From positions 1 through 64,000 of the forward strand of contig CACWOX010000003.1 in NCBI GenBank assembly GCA_902762615.1: 64,000 nt of DNA, in the 5' to 3' direction. The DNA is from an uncultured Ruminococcus sp. GTDB taxonomy: Bacteria; Bacillota; Clostridia; Oscillospirales; Acutalibacteraceae. Position 1 is the first letter of the stretch; each line of letters begins with the position of its first letter. Both the position numbers and the translations under genes were made by a program. Shown one piece after another: positions 1 through 8,071 of the stretch. The notes under the pieces were generated by a model. It was not told the origin of the DNA. It was given only the letters and a program-made list of their open reading frames with translations, and searched no databases.

Positions 1-1
1 T

Positions 2-691
2 TTGGAAAGAGAAAAAGAATATAATCCAGATGAATATATTTATATAGTAGATAAAAGACAAAGTCTATATTTGATGCAGATGTTTAGAGCTGCAAAAAAG
101 ACAAAAATAGTTCCGGAAGAAAAGATACTTATACATATAGGTTTTGGAACTATGAATGGAAAAGATAATACTCCTTTTAAGACAAGAGAAGGTGGAGTGT
201 TGAGACTAGAATCTTTAATCAATGAAACTATAGATAAAGCAAAAGAGAAATTAATATCAAATGGTTTTGAAGATAAAGAACAACTAGACGACACTGCAAA
301 GAAAGTGGCTATTAGTAGTTTGAAATATGGCGATTTGTCCAATCAAGCACAAAAGGATTACATATTTGATATAGATAGATTTTTATCCTTTGAAGGAAAT
401 ACAGGGCCATATATATTGTATACTATAGTTCGTATTAATTCTATATTCAACAAATTAAAAGAAAAAGATATAACTTGCGATGCTTCTTCATTGCTAAAGA
501 AAACTCCTATATCTGATGATAAAGCAATACAAAATATAAAATTAAGTTTAATAAAATATGATAGCATTATGAAATCAGCATATGATAATTTAGCACCAGA
601 TATACTGTGTAAGTATATATATGAATTATGTAAAGAAATAAATTTTGCATTTTTTTATGAGAAAATAAAAATATTGTTGACAAAGCGTTAA
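2..691 (+). CDS. argS: Arginyl-tRNA synthetase, C-terminal part (5' end outside window)
   Basis: This is the C-terminal part of a class I arginyl-tRNA synthetase, which charges tRNA-Arg in the cytoplasm. The visible 229 residues cover the end of the catalytic domain, with the family's FKTREGG segment at about residues 59-65 and LSNQAQKDYIFDIDR at about 113-127. The DALR anticodon-binding domain begins at LSFEGNTGPYILY, about 128-140. The reading frame is open to the window edge, so the true start lies upstream. The protein stops just after the FYEKIKIL segment, whereas typical ArgS proteins continue about 30 more residues to a conserved LGI-containing tail, so it appears C-terminally shortened. 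The DNA is far more AT-rich than most of the window, suggesting horizontal transfer or a second copy. Confidence 0.85.
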   Translation: MEREKEYNPDEYIYIVDKRQSLYLMQMFRAAKKTKIVPEEKILIHIGFGTMNGKDNTPFKTREGGVLRLESLINETIDKAKEKLISNGFEDKEQLDDTAKKVAISSLKYGDLSNQAQKDYIFDIDRFLSFEGNTGPYILYTIVRINSIFNKLKEKDITCDASSLLKKTPISDDKAIQNIKLSLIKYDSIMKSAYDNLAPDILCKYIYELCKEINFAFFYEKIKILLTKR

Positions 692-705
692 TAATATGTT
701 AAGAT
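677..705 (+). promoter_or_regulatory. Predicted sigma-A promoter
   Basis: TTGACA at 677-682 and TAAGAT at 700-705 are separated by 17 bases. The site overlaps the argS stop codon and points to the membrane-protein gene at 810. Confidence 0.5.
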
Positions 706-736
706 GAATTATAAAATGGTGCTGTTGTAAATGATA

Positions 737-750
737 ATTTGTTAACAAAT
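737..750. promoter_or_regulatory. Perfect 14-bp palindrome, possible operator
   Basis: ATTTGTTAACAAAT is a perfect palindrome. It lies about 30 bases downstream of the predicted promoter and 60 bases before the gene at 810, a plausible repressor site. The surrounding DNA is AT-rich, so chance is possible. Confidence 0.3.
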
Positions 751-809
751 CAAGAATTTTTCGTTACGATATTGTTGTTTATGATGCAATTGAAAGGATT
801 GGAAAACGA

Positions 810-1613
810 ATGCTCAACAAGCTTTTAAAAAGCCTGCTGGTCATATGCGGCACAGTGACATTCTGCCTGCTTCTTGGAATTATCTTCTTCGGCAAGAGCT
901 TCGGCGCCATGCTGCCCGAAAGCCTGACGAAGCTGTTTTATCCGGGACTGGCGGTCACTGTCATCGGGCTGCTGCTTTCGCTGGCGTCGGCGGTCGTTAT
1001 ACTGAAGTACTTTATCTTTTTCACCCGCATGCGTGTTGTCGATTCCGAAGGAAACACCCTCAGCGACAACAATTCGCTCGCCATCGGCTCGACAAGGGTA
1101 CACCCCATCTTCATTGCCGCCGGAGGAATACTCATCAGCATGGCTGTGATCGGCTTGGGCTTCGGCATGATGCTCGACAATGTGACAATGTACGCGGTCA
1201 GGCTGTTTACCATTGCCGCGCTGCTGCTCGTGATTGCGGGAACGATATTCCTTTTCTCAGTGATACGTCACAAGATACGCCGGCGTTTTGCGTGGATCGC
1301 CTCGGGGATCATCGGACTTATTGCTCTGGTATTGATATCTGCAGCCATTCCCGCGGTAAGCGATCTTTCGGTGAAGGAAAGCGAGCTTTCGGCGATCACG
1401 GCGACGGTGGTGCAGACCTCGCCCTACGCGGGTTTTCTCACCGGTCCCGGCAAATCGGTGATACGCATTAAGGGGACAAGCGGCGAGATGATCACGCTGA
1501 GATACAGCGGCAGCCGCAGCGCTTTCAGTGTAGGCAAAAAATACACCTTCTACTATCTGCCCCACACACACCTTATCAAAAAGGTCAATCCAGCCGACAA
1601 CGTCAAATATTAA
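810..1613 (+). CDS. Polytopic membrane protein with C-terminal soluble domain
   Basis: I do not recognise a named family. The 267-residue product has five likely membrane segments: about residues 8-28, 47-72, 98-120, 130-150 and 158-182. A predicted non-membrane domain of about 80 residues follows. That tail (ITATVVQ, then a GKKYTFYYLP segment) recalls the small beta-rich DUF3592-like domains found after membrane helices, but this is a weak resemblance. ATG at 810 is preceded by AAAGGATTGG. A hairpin terminator follows the stop, so it is probably monocistronic. Confidence 0.75.
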   Translation: MLNKLLKSLLVICGTVTFCLLLGIIFFGKSFGAMLPESLTKLFYPGLAVTVIGLLLSLASAVVILKYFIFFTRMRVVDSEGNTLSDNNSLAIGSTRVHPIFIAAGGILISMAVIGLGFGMMLDNVTMYAVRLFTIAALLLVIAGTIFLFSVIRHKIRRRFAWIASGIIGLIALVLISAAIPAVSDLSVKESELSAITATVVQTSPYAGFLTGPGKSVIRIKGTSGEMITLRYSGSRSAFSVGKKYTFYYLPHTHLIKKVNPADNVKY

Positions 1614-1622
1614 TATTCTCAG

Positions 1623-1655
1623 AACGGAACGTCCGCGCGACGCTCCGTTTTTTAT
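1623..1655 (+). terminator. Rho-independent terminator
   Basis: An 11-bp stem with one mismatch (AACGGAACGTC against GACGCTCCGTT) is followed by a T run. It ends the transcript of the membrane protein before the ger operon. Confidence 0.7.
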
Positions 1656-1732
1656 TTTTCTGTTTTTATTGTTATACCGGAATATCCCATGAAAAGCCGG
1701 AAAAAATAGTGATACAACGAAAGGGCGAAAGG

Positions 1733-3397
1733 ATGCGAACAGAAGCCGCGTTGATTGCGCCATACCTTCACCTTTCACTCTTCGACCCGAAGGAAGGTGG
1801 TATCTCTTTGAAGGGGAATATGATTTTTGACCTGATCGGATTTTCTCAGCCGAGGGACTGTCCTACGGGCGTTCAGAGCGGCGGAAATGAAAACTCCAGC
1901 GAAAGTCCGTCGCTTTTTGACATCAGTCCGGAATACGACATGCCTGTCTCCCCCGATTTTCAGAGCAATCTGGACTACTGCACACAGCACAAGGGCAAAA
2001 ATGCCGACCTGCTGATACGTCAGTTTTCACTTGCCGACGGACGGCGCAGCTTTCTGCTGCTGGTGGACGGAATGTGCTCCAAGCAGAGCGCCGAACAGAA
2101 TCTCATTCTTCCCGCCATGCAGCTCAGGCTGTCATGCAGTCCCGACAGCATACCCCCGATGCAGCAGATTTCTTCGATTATCCTCAATACCGAGCTGAGC
2201 GAACAGCCCAGTCTCTCCAAGGGCTTGATCGCGGCGCTGACGGGCGATCTGTTTCTCTGCATAGAGGGGCTGAATGTCGGCTTCGTGATAGGCGCGCGCA
2301 GCATAGAGTCCCGTTCGGTCTCTCCGAGTGAAACGGCAGGCTCGGTGGTGGGACCTCACGAGGGCTTCACCGAAAATCTGCGAACCAACACGGCGCTTAT
2401 CCGCCGACGGATTTCCGACCCGAATCTCACGATTGAAATGCTGCAGGTGGGGCTGCGTTCCCATACCGCCGTCGCTCTCTGCTACATCAACGGCGTGACG
2501 AATCCCAAGCTGGTCGATACGCTCAGAAGCGACATTCAGGCTGTGACGGTGGATTTGCTGAACGATTCGGGAGAGCTTGCCCAGATGATCGAGCAATATC
2601 CCCTCAGTCCTCTGCCGCAGATCGACGGCACCGAAAAGCCCGACGCGGCGGCAGCGGAGATATGTCAGGGTCGTGCCGCGATCATAGTAAACGGCAGTCC
2701 CTACGTGCTGCTTGCTCCCGCAACGATGTCCTCCATGATGCAGGTGACGGAGGACAGGTACCAGCGCTGGACCTATTCGTCCTTTCTGAAAATACTGCGA
2801 TGGGTTGCCTTCTTCATTTCGATCACCGCGCCGTCGCTCTATGTGGCTGTCGTGGCATACAATCCCGGGCTGCTGCCGGTCGATCTGCTCCTGCTTTCGG
2901 CGGCAAACCGGATCAATGTGCCGTTCAGCGCCGTCACCGAGGTCATCATCATGGAATTTTTCATAGAGCTGCTGCGGGAGGCAAGCATTCGGCTGCCCGG
3001 CAGCATAAGCTCGGCAATGTCGATTGTGGGAGGTCTTATCGTGGGCGACGCGGCGATCCGCGCCGGACTGGTCAGTCCGCTGCTCATCATCATCATCGGT
3101 CTTACCTCGCTGACCTCATTTGTGATACCCTCCTATGAGCTTGCATCGTCGCTTAGGCTGGTGAAATATTTTCTGCTGGCGCTCTCGGCAATATTCGGCA
3201 TATTCGGGCTGACCGTGGGACTGGTGCTGTTTGTCTCGCAGCTCTGTGCTTTGTATTCATACGGCACGGAATTCACCGCGCCCTTTTCCCCTGCCTACAG
3301 CAAGGGATTTATTGAAAGTCTGATCGAGCTGCCGATATTCCGGCGAGACACCCGTCCGGAATACTACGAGCCGGTCGATCTGATACGAATGAAATGA
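1733..3397 (+). CDS. gerAA: GerA-family spore germination protein (A subunit)
   Basis: This is the A subunit of a GerA-type nutrient germinant receptor in the spore inner membrane. Family features are a long hydrophilic N-terminal region (about residues 1-340) carrying NADLLIRQF near residue 85, then several membrane helices from about residue 350 to 510, including the typical PSLYVAVVAYNPGLLP segment. I prefer ATG 1733, which has an AAAGGG site 7 bases upstream; a GTG at 1709 is possible. The product is 554 residues from 1733. The B, C and small D-like genes follow on the same strand. Its stop codon sits inside the target duplication of the insertion at 3399-3788. Confidence 0.93.
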   Translation: MRTEAALIAPYLHLSLFDPKEGGISLKGNMIFDLIGFSQPRDCPTGVQSGGNENSSESPSLFDISPEYDMPVSPDFQSNLDYCTQHKGKNADLLIRQFSLADGRRSFLLLVDGMCSKQSAEQNLILPAMQLRLSCSPDSIPPMQQISSIILNTELSEQPSLSKGLIAALTGDLFLCIEGLNVGFVIGARSIESRSVSPSETAGSVVGPHEGFTENLRTNTALIRRRISDPNLTIEMLQVGLRSHTAVALCYINGVTNPKLVDTLRSDIQAVTVDLLNDSGELAQMIEQYPLSPLPQIDGTEKPDAAAAEICQGRAAIIVNGSPYVLLAPATMSSMMQVTEDRYQRWTYSSFLKILRWVAFFISITAPSLYVAVVAYNPGLLPVDLLLLSAANRINVPFSAVTEVIIMEFFIELLREASIRLPGSISSAMSIVGGLIVGDAAIRAGLVSPLLIIIIGLTSLTSFVIPSYELASSLRLVKYFLLALSAIFGIFGLTVGLVLFVSQLCALYSYGTEFTAPFSPAYSKGFIESLIELPIFRRDTRPEYYEPVDLIRMK

Positions 3398-3398
3398 T

Positions 3399-3788
3399 TA
3401 GGCGATTGTAAAAGTAAATGGAAATTTATAGAAGTGTGGAGTTTTTTAAAAGTGTGGAGTTTGGAGTGTGGCGTGTGGAGTTGATGAGCGCCTATCGGCG
3501 CTGGAATAAAGAAACGCTTCGCTTCTTGGTTGGAAGTGTGCCACTCTGCTTATAACTGTAATTTATTTCCACGCAAAAGTCCAATAGTAAAACCGGCAGT
3601 CATTTCTAAGAAGTGTAGCGTTTTATATTCTAAGGCGCGTATTTTTCCCAGGCGCCTTCCTTCACTCCACACTCCAAACTCCACACTCCACACTTTATAA
3701 ATTCTCATTTATCGGAGAAGATACAGCTTCCAATACAAGCGCGAACCCGACGTGTTTTTGCTATTATTAGTAGTTTTACAATCGCCTA
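3399..3788. mobile_element. MITE-like element with 15-bp TIRs and 11-bp target duplication
   Basis: A 390-bp non-coding insertion separates gerAA from gerAB. Its ends are perfect inverted repeats, TAGGCGATTGTAAAA (3399-3413) and TTTTACAATCGCCTA (3774-3788). The 11 bases AATGAAATGAT flank it on both sides (3388-3398 and 3789-3799) as an exact direct repeat. Inside are GTGTGGA-type repeats (about 3436-3482) that can pair with ACTCCAC repeats (about 3663-3695), plus small hairpins at 3486-3502 and 3630-3656. No transposase is encoded. Removing the element and one duplication would leave about 21 bases between gerAA and gerAB, as expected for an operon. Bases 3501-3549 recur identically at 47474-47522. 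Confidence 0.85.
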
Positions 3789-3819
3789 AATGAAATGATA
3801 ATTGAATTGGGAGACGCCA

Positions 3820-4920
3820 ATGGACAAATCAAAATCTACCTTTTCCGAATGGCAGCTCACCGTGTTGGTGATGGCGGCGGGAATGTGCGGCATGTATTTC
3901 TACCCCGAAAACTTCGGCAGATGGTCGGGACTCTCTCTGGCAATCGCTGTCGCCCTCGCCCTGCTTTCGATGGGAATGCTCGCCAAATGCTTTTCACTCA
4001 GTCAAAGCATTTCATTCCCCGGATTGCTCCGCGAACAGCTCGGTTATATCCCCGCAAAAATCATTCTGGCAGGTGCGGCGGTGTATTTTGCCGCCGAGAT
4101 ATGCCGCGTTACCGTGAAGCAAACCCAGATGACCGGACTCTTCCTGCTGGAAAAAACGCCTCCGCAGGTCATTCCCGCAGTCACGCTGCTTACCGTCTGC
4201 TTCATCATCACCTCAGGCATAAGGCAGGTGGCTCGCGCAGCCGAACTGCTTTTTCCCGCCGTCGCCATTCCCCTTATTTTCATTCTGGCGATGGGATTAT
4301 TCTCACTCGATTACGGCGAACTGCTTCCCCTGCTGCGTCCGAATGAGCTTCCCGTCGCTTCGCTGCCCGAATGGCTCTCTCCGCTCGGCGGGGTCGCGGC
4401 GGCGGCGTACTTCGCCGGCTATTACGACAAAAAAAGGCTGCGGCGCTGCCTTCTGTCAGGCTCGTCGGCGCTGGCTGTATTGTGCGTGGGCGTGCTGATA
4501 TGCTGCACGGGCGTATTTTCCATCGAGGGGACAAAGCACCTCTCCTTCCCTCTCACAGAGCTTTCGCGCGTGGTGAGCATAGGCGGCATTTCTCTCAATC
4601 ACCGCTTCGATATTCTGTATATCATGATTTACAACGCCGTCACGCTGCTCTCGGCTGGGATTCTGCTCTACTGCTGCTGCATTTCGCTCTGCGGCGTATT
4701 TAATGTAAAGAGCCACAGCGTCTTTAATTTCCTGCTGCTGCCGGTCATCTACGCTCTGTCCTATCTCAGCCTGTCGGACAGCACAATAGCCGAATTCATC
4801 GCCAATTGGGGCAAGCTGCTGTTTCTGTGCGGTCTGATTCCGCTGATTTTTGCGGCGGCTCTTGTCAGGAATTACCGGGAGGTTAAGCAAAAAGAGCATG
4901 AAAAGCAAGATGAGCATTAA
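3820..4920 (+). CDS. gerAB: GerAB-type spore germination permease
   Basis: This 366-residue integral membrane protein belongs to the endospore germination permease family, related to amino-acid/polyamine transporters. It supplies the germinant-binding subunit of a GerA-type receptor. About ten hydrophobic segments span the whole length, starting with the helix after FSEWQLTVLVMAAGMCG. ATG 3820 is chosen because GGGAG at 3809-3813 sits 6 bases upstream; a TTG at 3802 lacks such a site. gerAC overlaps its 3' end. Its ribosome-binding site lies just beyond the insertion's right boundary, so translation should survive, but cotranscription with gerAA may be affected. Confidence 0.92.
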   Translation: MDKSKSTFSEWQLTVLVMAAGMCGMYFYPENFGRWSGLSLAIAVALALLSMGMLAKCFSLSQSISFPGLLREQLGYIPAKIILAGAAVYFAAEICRVTVKQTQMTGLFLLEKTPPQVIPAVTLLTVCFIITSGIRQVARAAELLFPAVAIPLIFILAMGLFSLDYGELLPLLRPNELPVASLPEWLSPLGGVAAAAYFAGYYDKKRLRRCLLSGSSALAVLCVGVLICCTGVFSIEGTKHLSFPLTELSRVVSIGGISLNHRFDILYIMIYNAVTLLSAGILLYCCCISLCGVFNVKSHSVFNFLLLPVIYALSYLSLSDSTIAEFIANWGKLLFLCGLIPLIFAAALVRNYREVKQKEHEKQDEH

Positions 4921-6067
4921 ATTATTCACAAGAATTTCCTTTGCGTCGGCTGTCATTCTCTGCGCTCTGATGATGACCGGCTGCTGGGACGACGCGGAGA
5001 TCAACGGGCGCGCGTTCGTGCTCGGCTTCGGAGCCGACGGCGGCGAAGAGGTGTATGAATTCACCTTTCAGCTTGCCATACCCGTCAGCGGCGAGAGCGA
5101 TTCCTCCGGCTCGATAGAATACACCGCCCGCACGGTGGGAGAGGTCACTCCGGCGGCGGCAGTCCGCAGATTGGAGAAGGATCTCGGCAGACAGATCAAT
5201 TTCGAGCAGCTGAGTCTTATTGTCATCGGCGAGGAGCTGTCCCAAAAGGGCTTTGTCGGACTGACCGACTATTTCTTCCGAAGGGCTTCGGTGCGCAGAC
5301 AGAGCTGCATTGCGGTGTGTGAGGGGAATGCGGCGGATTTCTTCGGTTTCTCCGCGACCGACAAGGCGATCTCCGCCGACGCGGCAAGCATATTGCAAAG
5401 CTACGACTCGGGCGGCGGTATTTCGATGGATTTATTCTCGCTCTATAAGACGCTGATAAACCGCGACGAATTCTACCTGCCGAAAATGACAGCCATTGCG
5501 GGCGAAACCCCGGACAATTCCCAGGACGGCGGGAAGAGAGCCATTCTCACGCTCTCGGGAGCTTCCGCCTACGGGCGTGACGGAAATTACCGCGGGGATA
5601 TCACCGAGGACGAACTGGAGCTGCTGCGGCTGACCTGCGGTTCCGGAACAGGCGGCGCTCTTGCGGTCTATGACGGACAGGGCGAAAGATTCTGCTGTCA
5701 GGTCAGACAGTCGGATTGCTCCGTAAAATGCGGCATTTCGGGCGACACTCCCGAATTCCGGCTCAGGCTGGAGTTGGTGCTCGTTCCGCTCGACGCGGGA
5801 GGAATGGACGGCGGCGGGTATTCCCCCGAAGCCATCAGGCACATCGAGCAAAGCGCCGTGCAGACGGTCGGAGCTCGCCTGGAAGCGCTTGCCGACAGAA
5901 GCCAAAAATCTCTTGGCTCGTCGCTGCTTGGCTTTCAGGACATTATCCGGCAGAGACAGCCCGACTGGTACAGGAGCCACGAGAACAACTGGGAGATCAT
6001 TTATCCTTCATCCAATATCATCATCACCGTCAATTGTACGGCTGCGGGAGGCGGTATAACCAAATGA
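4898..6067 (+). CDS. gerAC: GerAC-type spore germination lipoprotein
   Basis: This is the C subunit of the germinant receptor, a lipoprotein on the outer face of the spore inner membrane. From ATG 4898 the 389 residues begin with a lipoprotein signal peptide ending in MMTGC (Cys29), followed by WDDAEINGRAFVLGFGAD, close to the GerAC hallmark WDxxEI. The start overlaps gerAB by 23 bases, with GGGAGG at 4877-4882; ATG 4910 is also possible. The ARTVGEVTPAAAVRRLEKDLGRQINFEQLSLIVIGEEL region is typical of the family. The stop overlaps the next small gene as ATGA. Confidence 0.92.
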   Translation: MKSKMSIKLFTRISFASAVILCALMMTGCWDDAEINGRAFVLGFGADGGEEVYEFTFQLAIPVSGESDSSGSIEYTARTVGEVTPAAAVRRLEKDLGRQINFEQLSLIVIGEELSQKGFVGLTDYFFRRASVRRQSCIAVCEGNAADFFGFSATDKAISADAASILQSYDSGGGISMDLFSLYKTLINRDEFYLPKMTAIAGETPDNSQDGGKRAILTLSGASAYGRDGNYRGDITEDELELLRLTCGSGTGGALAVYDGQGERFCCQVRQSDCSVKCGISGDTPEFRLRLELVLVPLDAGGMDGGGYSPEAIRHIEQSAVQTVGARLEALADRSQKSLGSSLLGFQDIIRQRQPDWYRSHENNWEIIYPSSNIIITVNCTAAGGGITK

Positions 6068-6246
6068 AAATCGAACTACCAACGGCAATCATTCTGCTCC
6101 TGCTTGCCGCGTGGCTGGGACAGGTGCGGCTGTACAGGGGAATGCAGGGCGAGCAGTACGCCACCGAACGCGCGATAGCCAAATACGGCGGCACAGCCTG
6201 CCTTTTCACAGCGATAGCTTTATTCTTTATTCAATTTGTGTATTGA
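6064..6246 (+). CDS. Small two-helix membrane protein, possible GerD-subunit-like ger operon member
   Basis: A 60-residue protein starts at ATG 6064, overlapping the gerAC stop in an ATGA arrangement, with GGGAGG about 11 bases upstream, so it is probably translationally coupled. It has two hydrophobic segments, about residues 5-18 and 44-58, joined by a polar loop. Several Bacillus ger operons encode a small two-helix D subunit (for example GerKD); position and topology suggest an analogue here. That role is inference, as I see no diagnostic motif. Confidence 0.7.
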   Translation: MKIELPTAIILLLLAAWLGQVRLYRGMQGEQYATERAIAKYGGTACLFTAIALFFIQFVY

Positions 6247-6273
6247 TTTTTTCAAATTCTTTTCATCAGACGC

Positions 6274-6302
6274 TTTACTTTTTTCCTCATGTAATGTATA
6301 AT
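6274..6302 (+). promoter_or_regulatory. Predicted sigma-A promoter of prfB
   Basis: TTTACT (6274-6279) and TATAAT (6297-6302) are 17 bases apart. It resembles the promoter at 8012-8040 in its elements and T-rich spacer. Confidence 0.65.
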
Positions 6303-6346
6303 ATATTTTATATGAACTAAGGAACAGAAAGGCTGAATGAAAAAAT

Positions 6347-7471
6347 ATGCTGCAATTTGAAGAATTAATGCTGACGCTGCGCAACATGAAACCCGACATG
6401 GACGACCTGAAGGAGGCTCTGGGTTACGACAAGCTCACAGCCGAGATCGCCGAGCTGGAACAGAAGGCAGCCGCGCCCGACTTCTGGGACGATATGGAAA
6501 ATTCACAGAAGATACTCAAGCGCACAAGCACGCTCAAGGGGAAGGTCAACGCATTCGACTCCATCGCGAGCAAATACGACGACACCATGACCCTCATAGA
6601 ACTCGGCGACGAGGAGGGCGAGCTGGAGCTACTGGACGAAGCGCAGGCTGAGGTGGAGTCCATCAAAAAATCCATTGACGAGCTTCGCCTGACCACGCTG
6701 CTCACCGGAGAATACGACGCCAACAACGCGATACTCACCTTCCACGCCGGAGCCGGAGGAACCGAGGCGCAGGACTGGGCGGAAATGCTTTTCAGAATGT
6801 ACAACCGCTGGGGTGAACGCCACGGCTTCAAGGTCAAGACCATAGATTATCTCGACGGCGACGAAGCCGGACTCAAGAGCGCTTCCATTCTCATCGAAGG
6901 CACCAACGCCTACGGCTATCTGAAATGCGAGATGGGCGTACACCGTCTGGTGCGCATTTCCCCCTTCGATTCCTCGGGACGCAGACACACCTCCTTTGCC
7001 TCACTGGAAGTCATGCCCGAGATCACCGACGACGTTGAGGTGGAGATTCGCCCCGAAGATCTGCACATTGACACCTACCGCTCCAGCGGCGCGGGCGGTC
7101 AGCACATCAACAAAACCGACTCCGCCGTGCGCATTACCCACATTCCCACCGGAATTGTCTGCGCCTGCCAGAACGAGCGCAGCCAGGTGCAGAACAAGGC
7201 TATGGCGATGAAGATGCTCAAATCCAAGCTCATGGAGATCAAGGAGCGCGAAAATCTCGAGAAGATCGAGGACATCAAGGGCGTGCAGAAGGAAATCGCA
7301 TGGGGCAGCCAGATCCGTTCCTACGTATTCATGCCCTACACACTGGCAAAGGATCACCGCACCGGCTACGAAATGGGCAACATCAACGCGGTGATGGACG
7401 GCGACATCGACGGCTTCATCAACGCCTACCTCAAGGCTCAGAGCCTCAACGCACTGGGCAATTTCGAATAA
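6347..7471 (+). CDS. prfB: Peptide chain release factor 2 (no programmed frameshift)
   Basis: RF2 reads UAA/UGA stop codons and triggers peptide release. The 374 residues include the SPF anticodon-mimic tripeptide in VRISPFDSSG (about 205) and the peptidyl-hydrolase motif GGQ in SSGAGGQHINKT (about 250). Many bacteria need a +1 frameshift at an in-frame UGA near codon 25. Here that position reads LKEALGYD in one continuous frame, while an AAGGAGG stretch just upstream of CTC TGG GT looks like a relic of the frameshift stimulator. A short ORF (6337-6360), +1 out of phase and ending in UGA, overlaps the start. Confidence 0.95.
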   Translation: MLQFEELMLTLRNMKPDMDDLKEALGYDKLTAEIAELEQKAAAPDFWDDMENSQKILKRTSTLKGKVNAFDSIASKYDDTMTLIELGDEEGELELLDEAQAEVESIKKSIDELRLTTLLTGEYDANNAILTFHAGAGGTEAQDWAEMLFRMYNRWGERHGFKVKTIDYLDGDEAGLKSASILIEGTNAYGYLKCEMGVHRLVRISPFDSSGRRHTSFASLEVMPEITDDVEVEIRPEDLHIDTYRSSGAGGQHINKTDSAVRITHIPTGIVCACQNERSQVQNKAMAMKMLKSKLMEIKERENLEKIEDIKGVQKEIAWGSQIRSYVFMPYTLAKDHRTGYEMGNINAVMDGDIDGFINAYLKAQSLNALGNFE

Positions 7472-7495
7472 TTTCCACAAGGAAGTGGCAGCACT

Positions 7496-7972
7496 ATGTT
7501 TTACATCGGAGAAATCGCCGCCCTGCTTATCTGCTGGCTGTTCTACTGCGAATTTTATTGGATGCTCGAGCGCAAGGTGCTCAAAGCATGCAGCAGGCAA
7601 TTGATCGACAAACGGTGCGTCAAATTTGCCGACCGGCTTTTCTTCACGCCTGTCAGCGGCAAGGCACGGCTCGGCACCTTATACTATCTGAACAGGCTGC
7701 TGGTGTATTTTCTCGCCGTTCTCACACTTGTTCACCTGCTTTTCGGCTGGGCGGATATGTTGCAGGGAATCATCAGATCACTCACCACCTGCTCGGTCAT
7801 TGTGCTGGGAATAAGCGCTCTTGTCAATTCATCGGCAAGCGCCGAATACATATGCGCCAACATCAACGTAACCGCAAAGAGAAATATTCTGCTGTTCAAA
7901 ACATTGTCGATTGTTTCGGTGACAGTTCTTATCCTTGTATATCTGTATTTTGCGTGGGCGTATTTCGGATAA
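7496..7972 (+). CDS. Hypothetical four-helix membrane protein
   Basis: I do not recognise a family. The 158-residue protein has hydrophobic segments at about residues 4-25, 60-80, 88-110 and 128-152, with a basic loop (residues 27-55) between the first two. ATG 7496 is preceded by AAGGAAGTGG and lies 24 bases after prfB on the same strand, so it may share the prfB transcript. Confidence 0.7.
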   Translation: MFYIGEIAALLICWLFYCEFYWMLERKVLKACSRQLIDKRCVKFADRLFFTPVSGKARLGTLYYLNRLLVYFLAVLTLVHLLFGWADMLQGIIRSLTTCSVIVLGISALVNSSASAEYICANINVTAKRNILLFKTLSIVSVTVLILVYLYFAWAYFG

Positions 7973-8011
7973 AGTGCGGAACATGATTTTGCATAAATTT
8001 TGATAAAAGTC

Positions 8012-8040
8012 TTTACTTTTTTCATTGGAATGTGTATAAT
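8012..8040 (+). promoter_or_regulatory. Predicted sigma-A promoter of TIR gene
   Basis: TTTACT (8012-8017) and TATAAT (8035-8040), 17-base spacer. Confidence 0.7.
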
Positions 8041-8071
8041 ATAATAAAATTATGTTGTGGAGGTTTTTGCA

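Noticed and set aside
1656-1732. A sigma-G type promoter for the ger operon
   Set aside because: I expected one from gene function but found no convincing pair of boxes in the 77 bases before gerAA.
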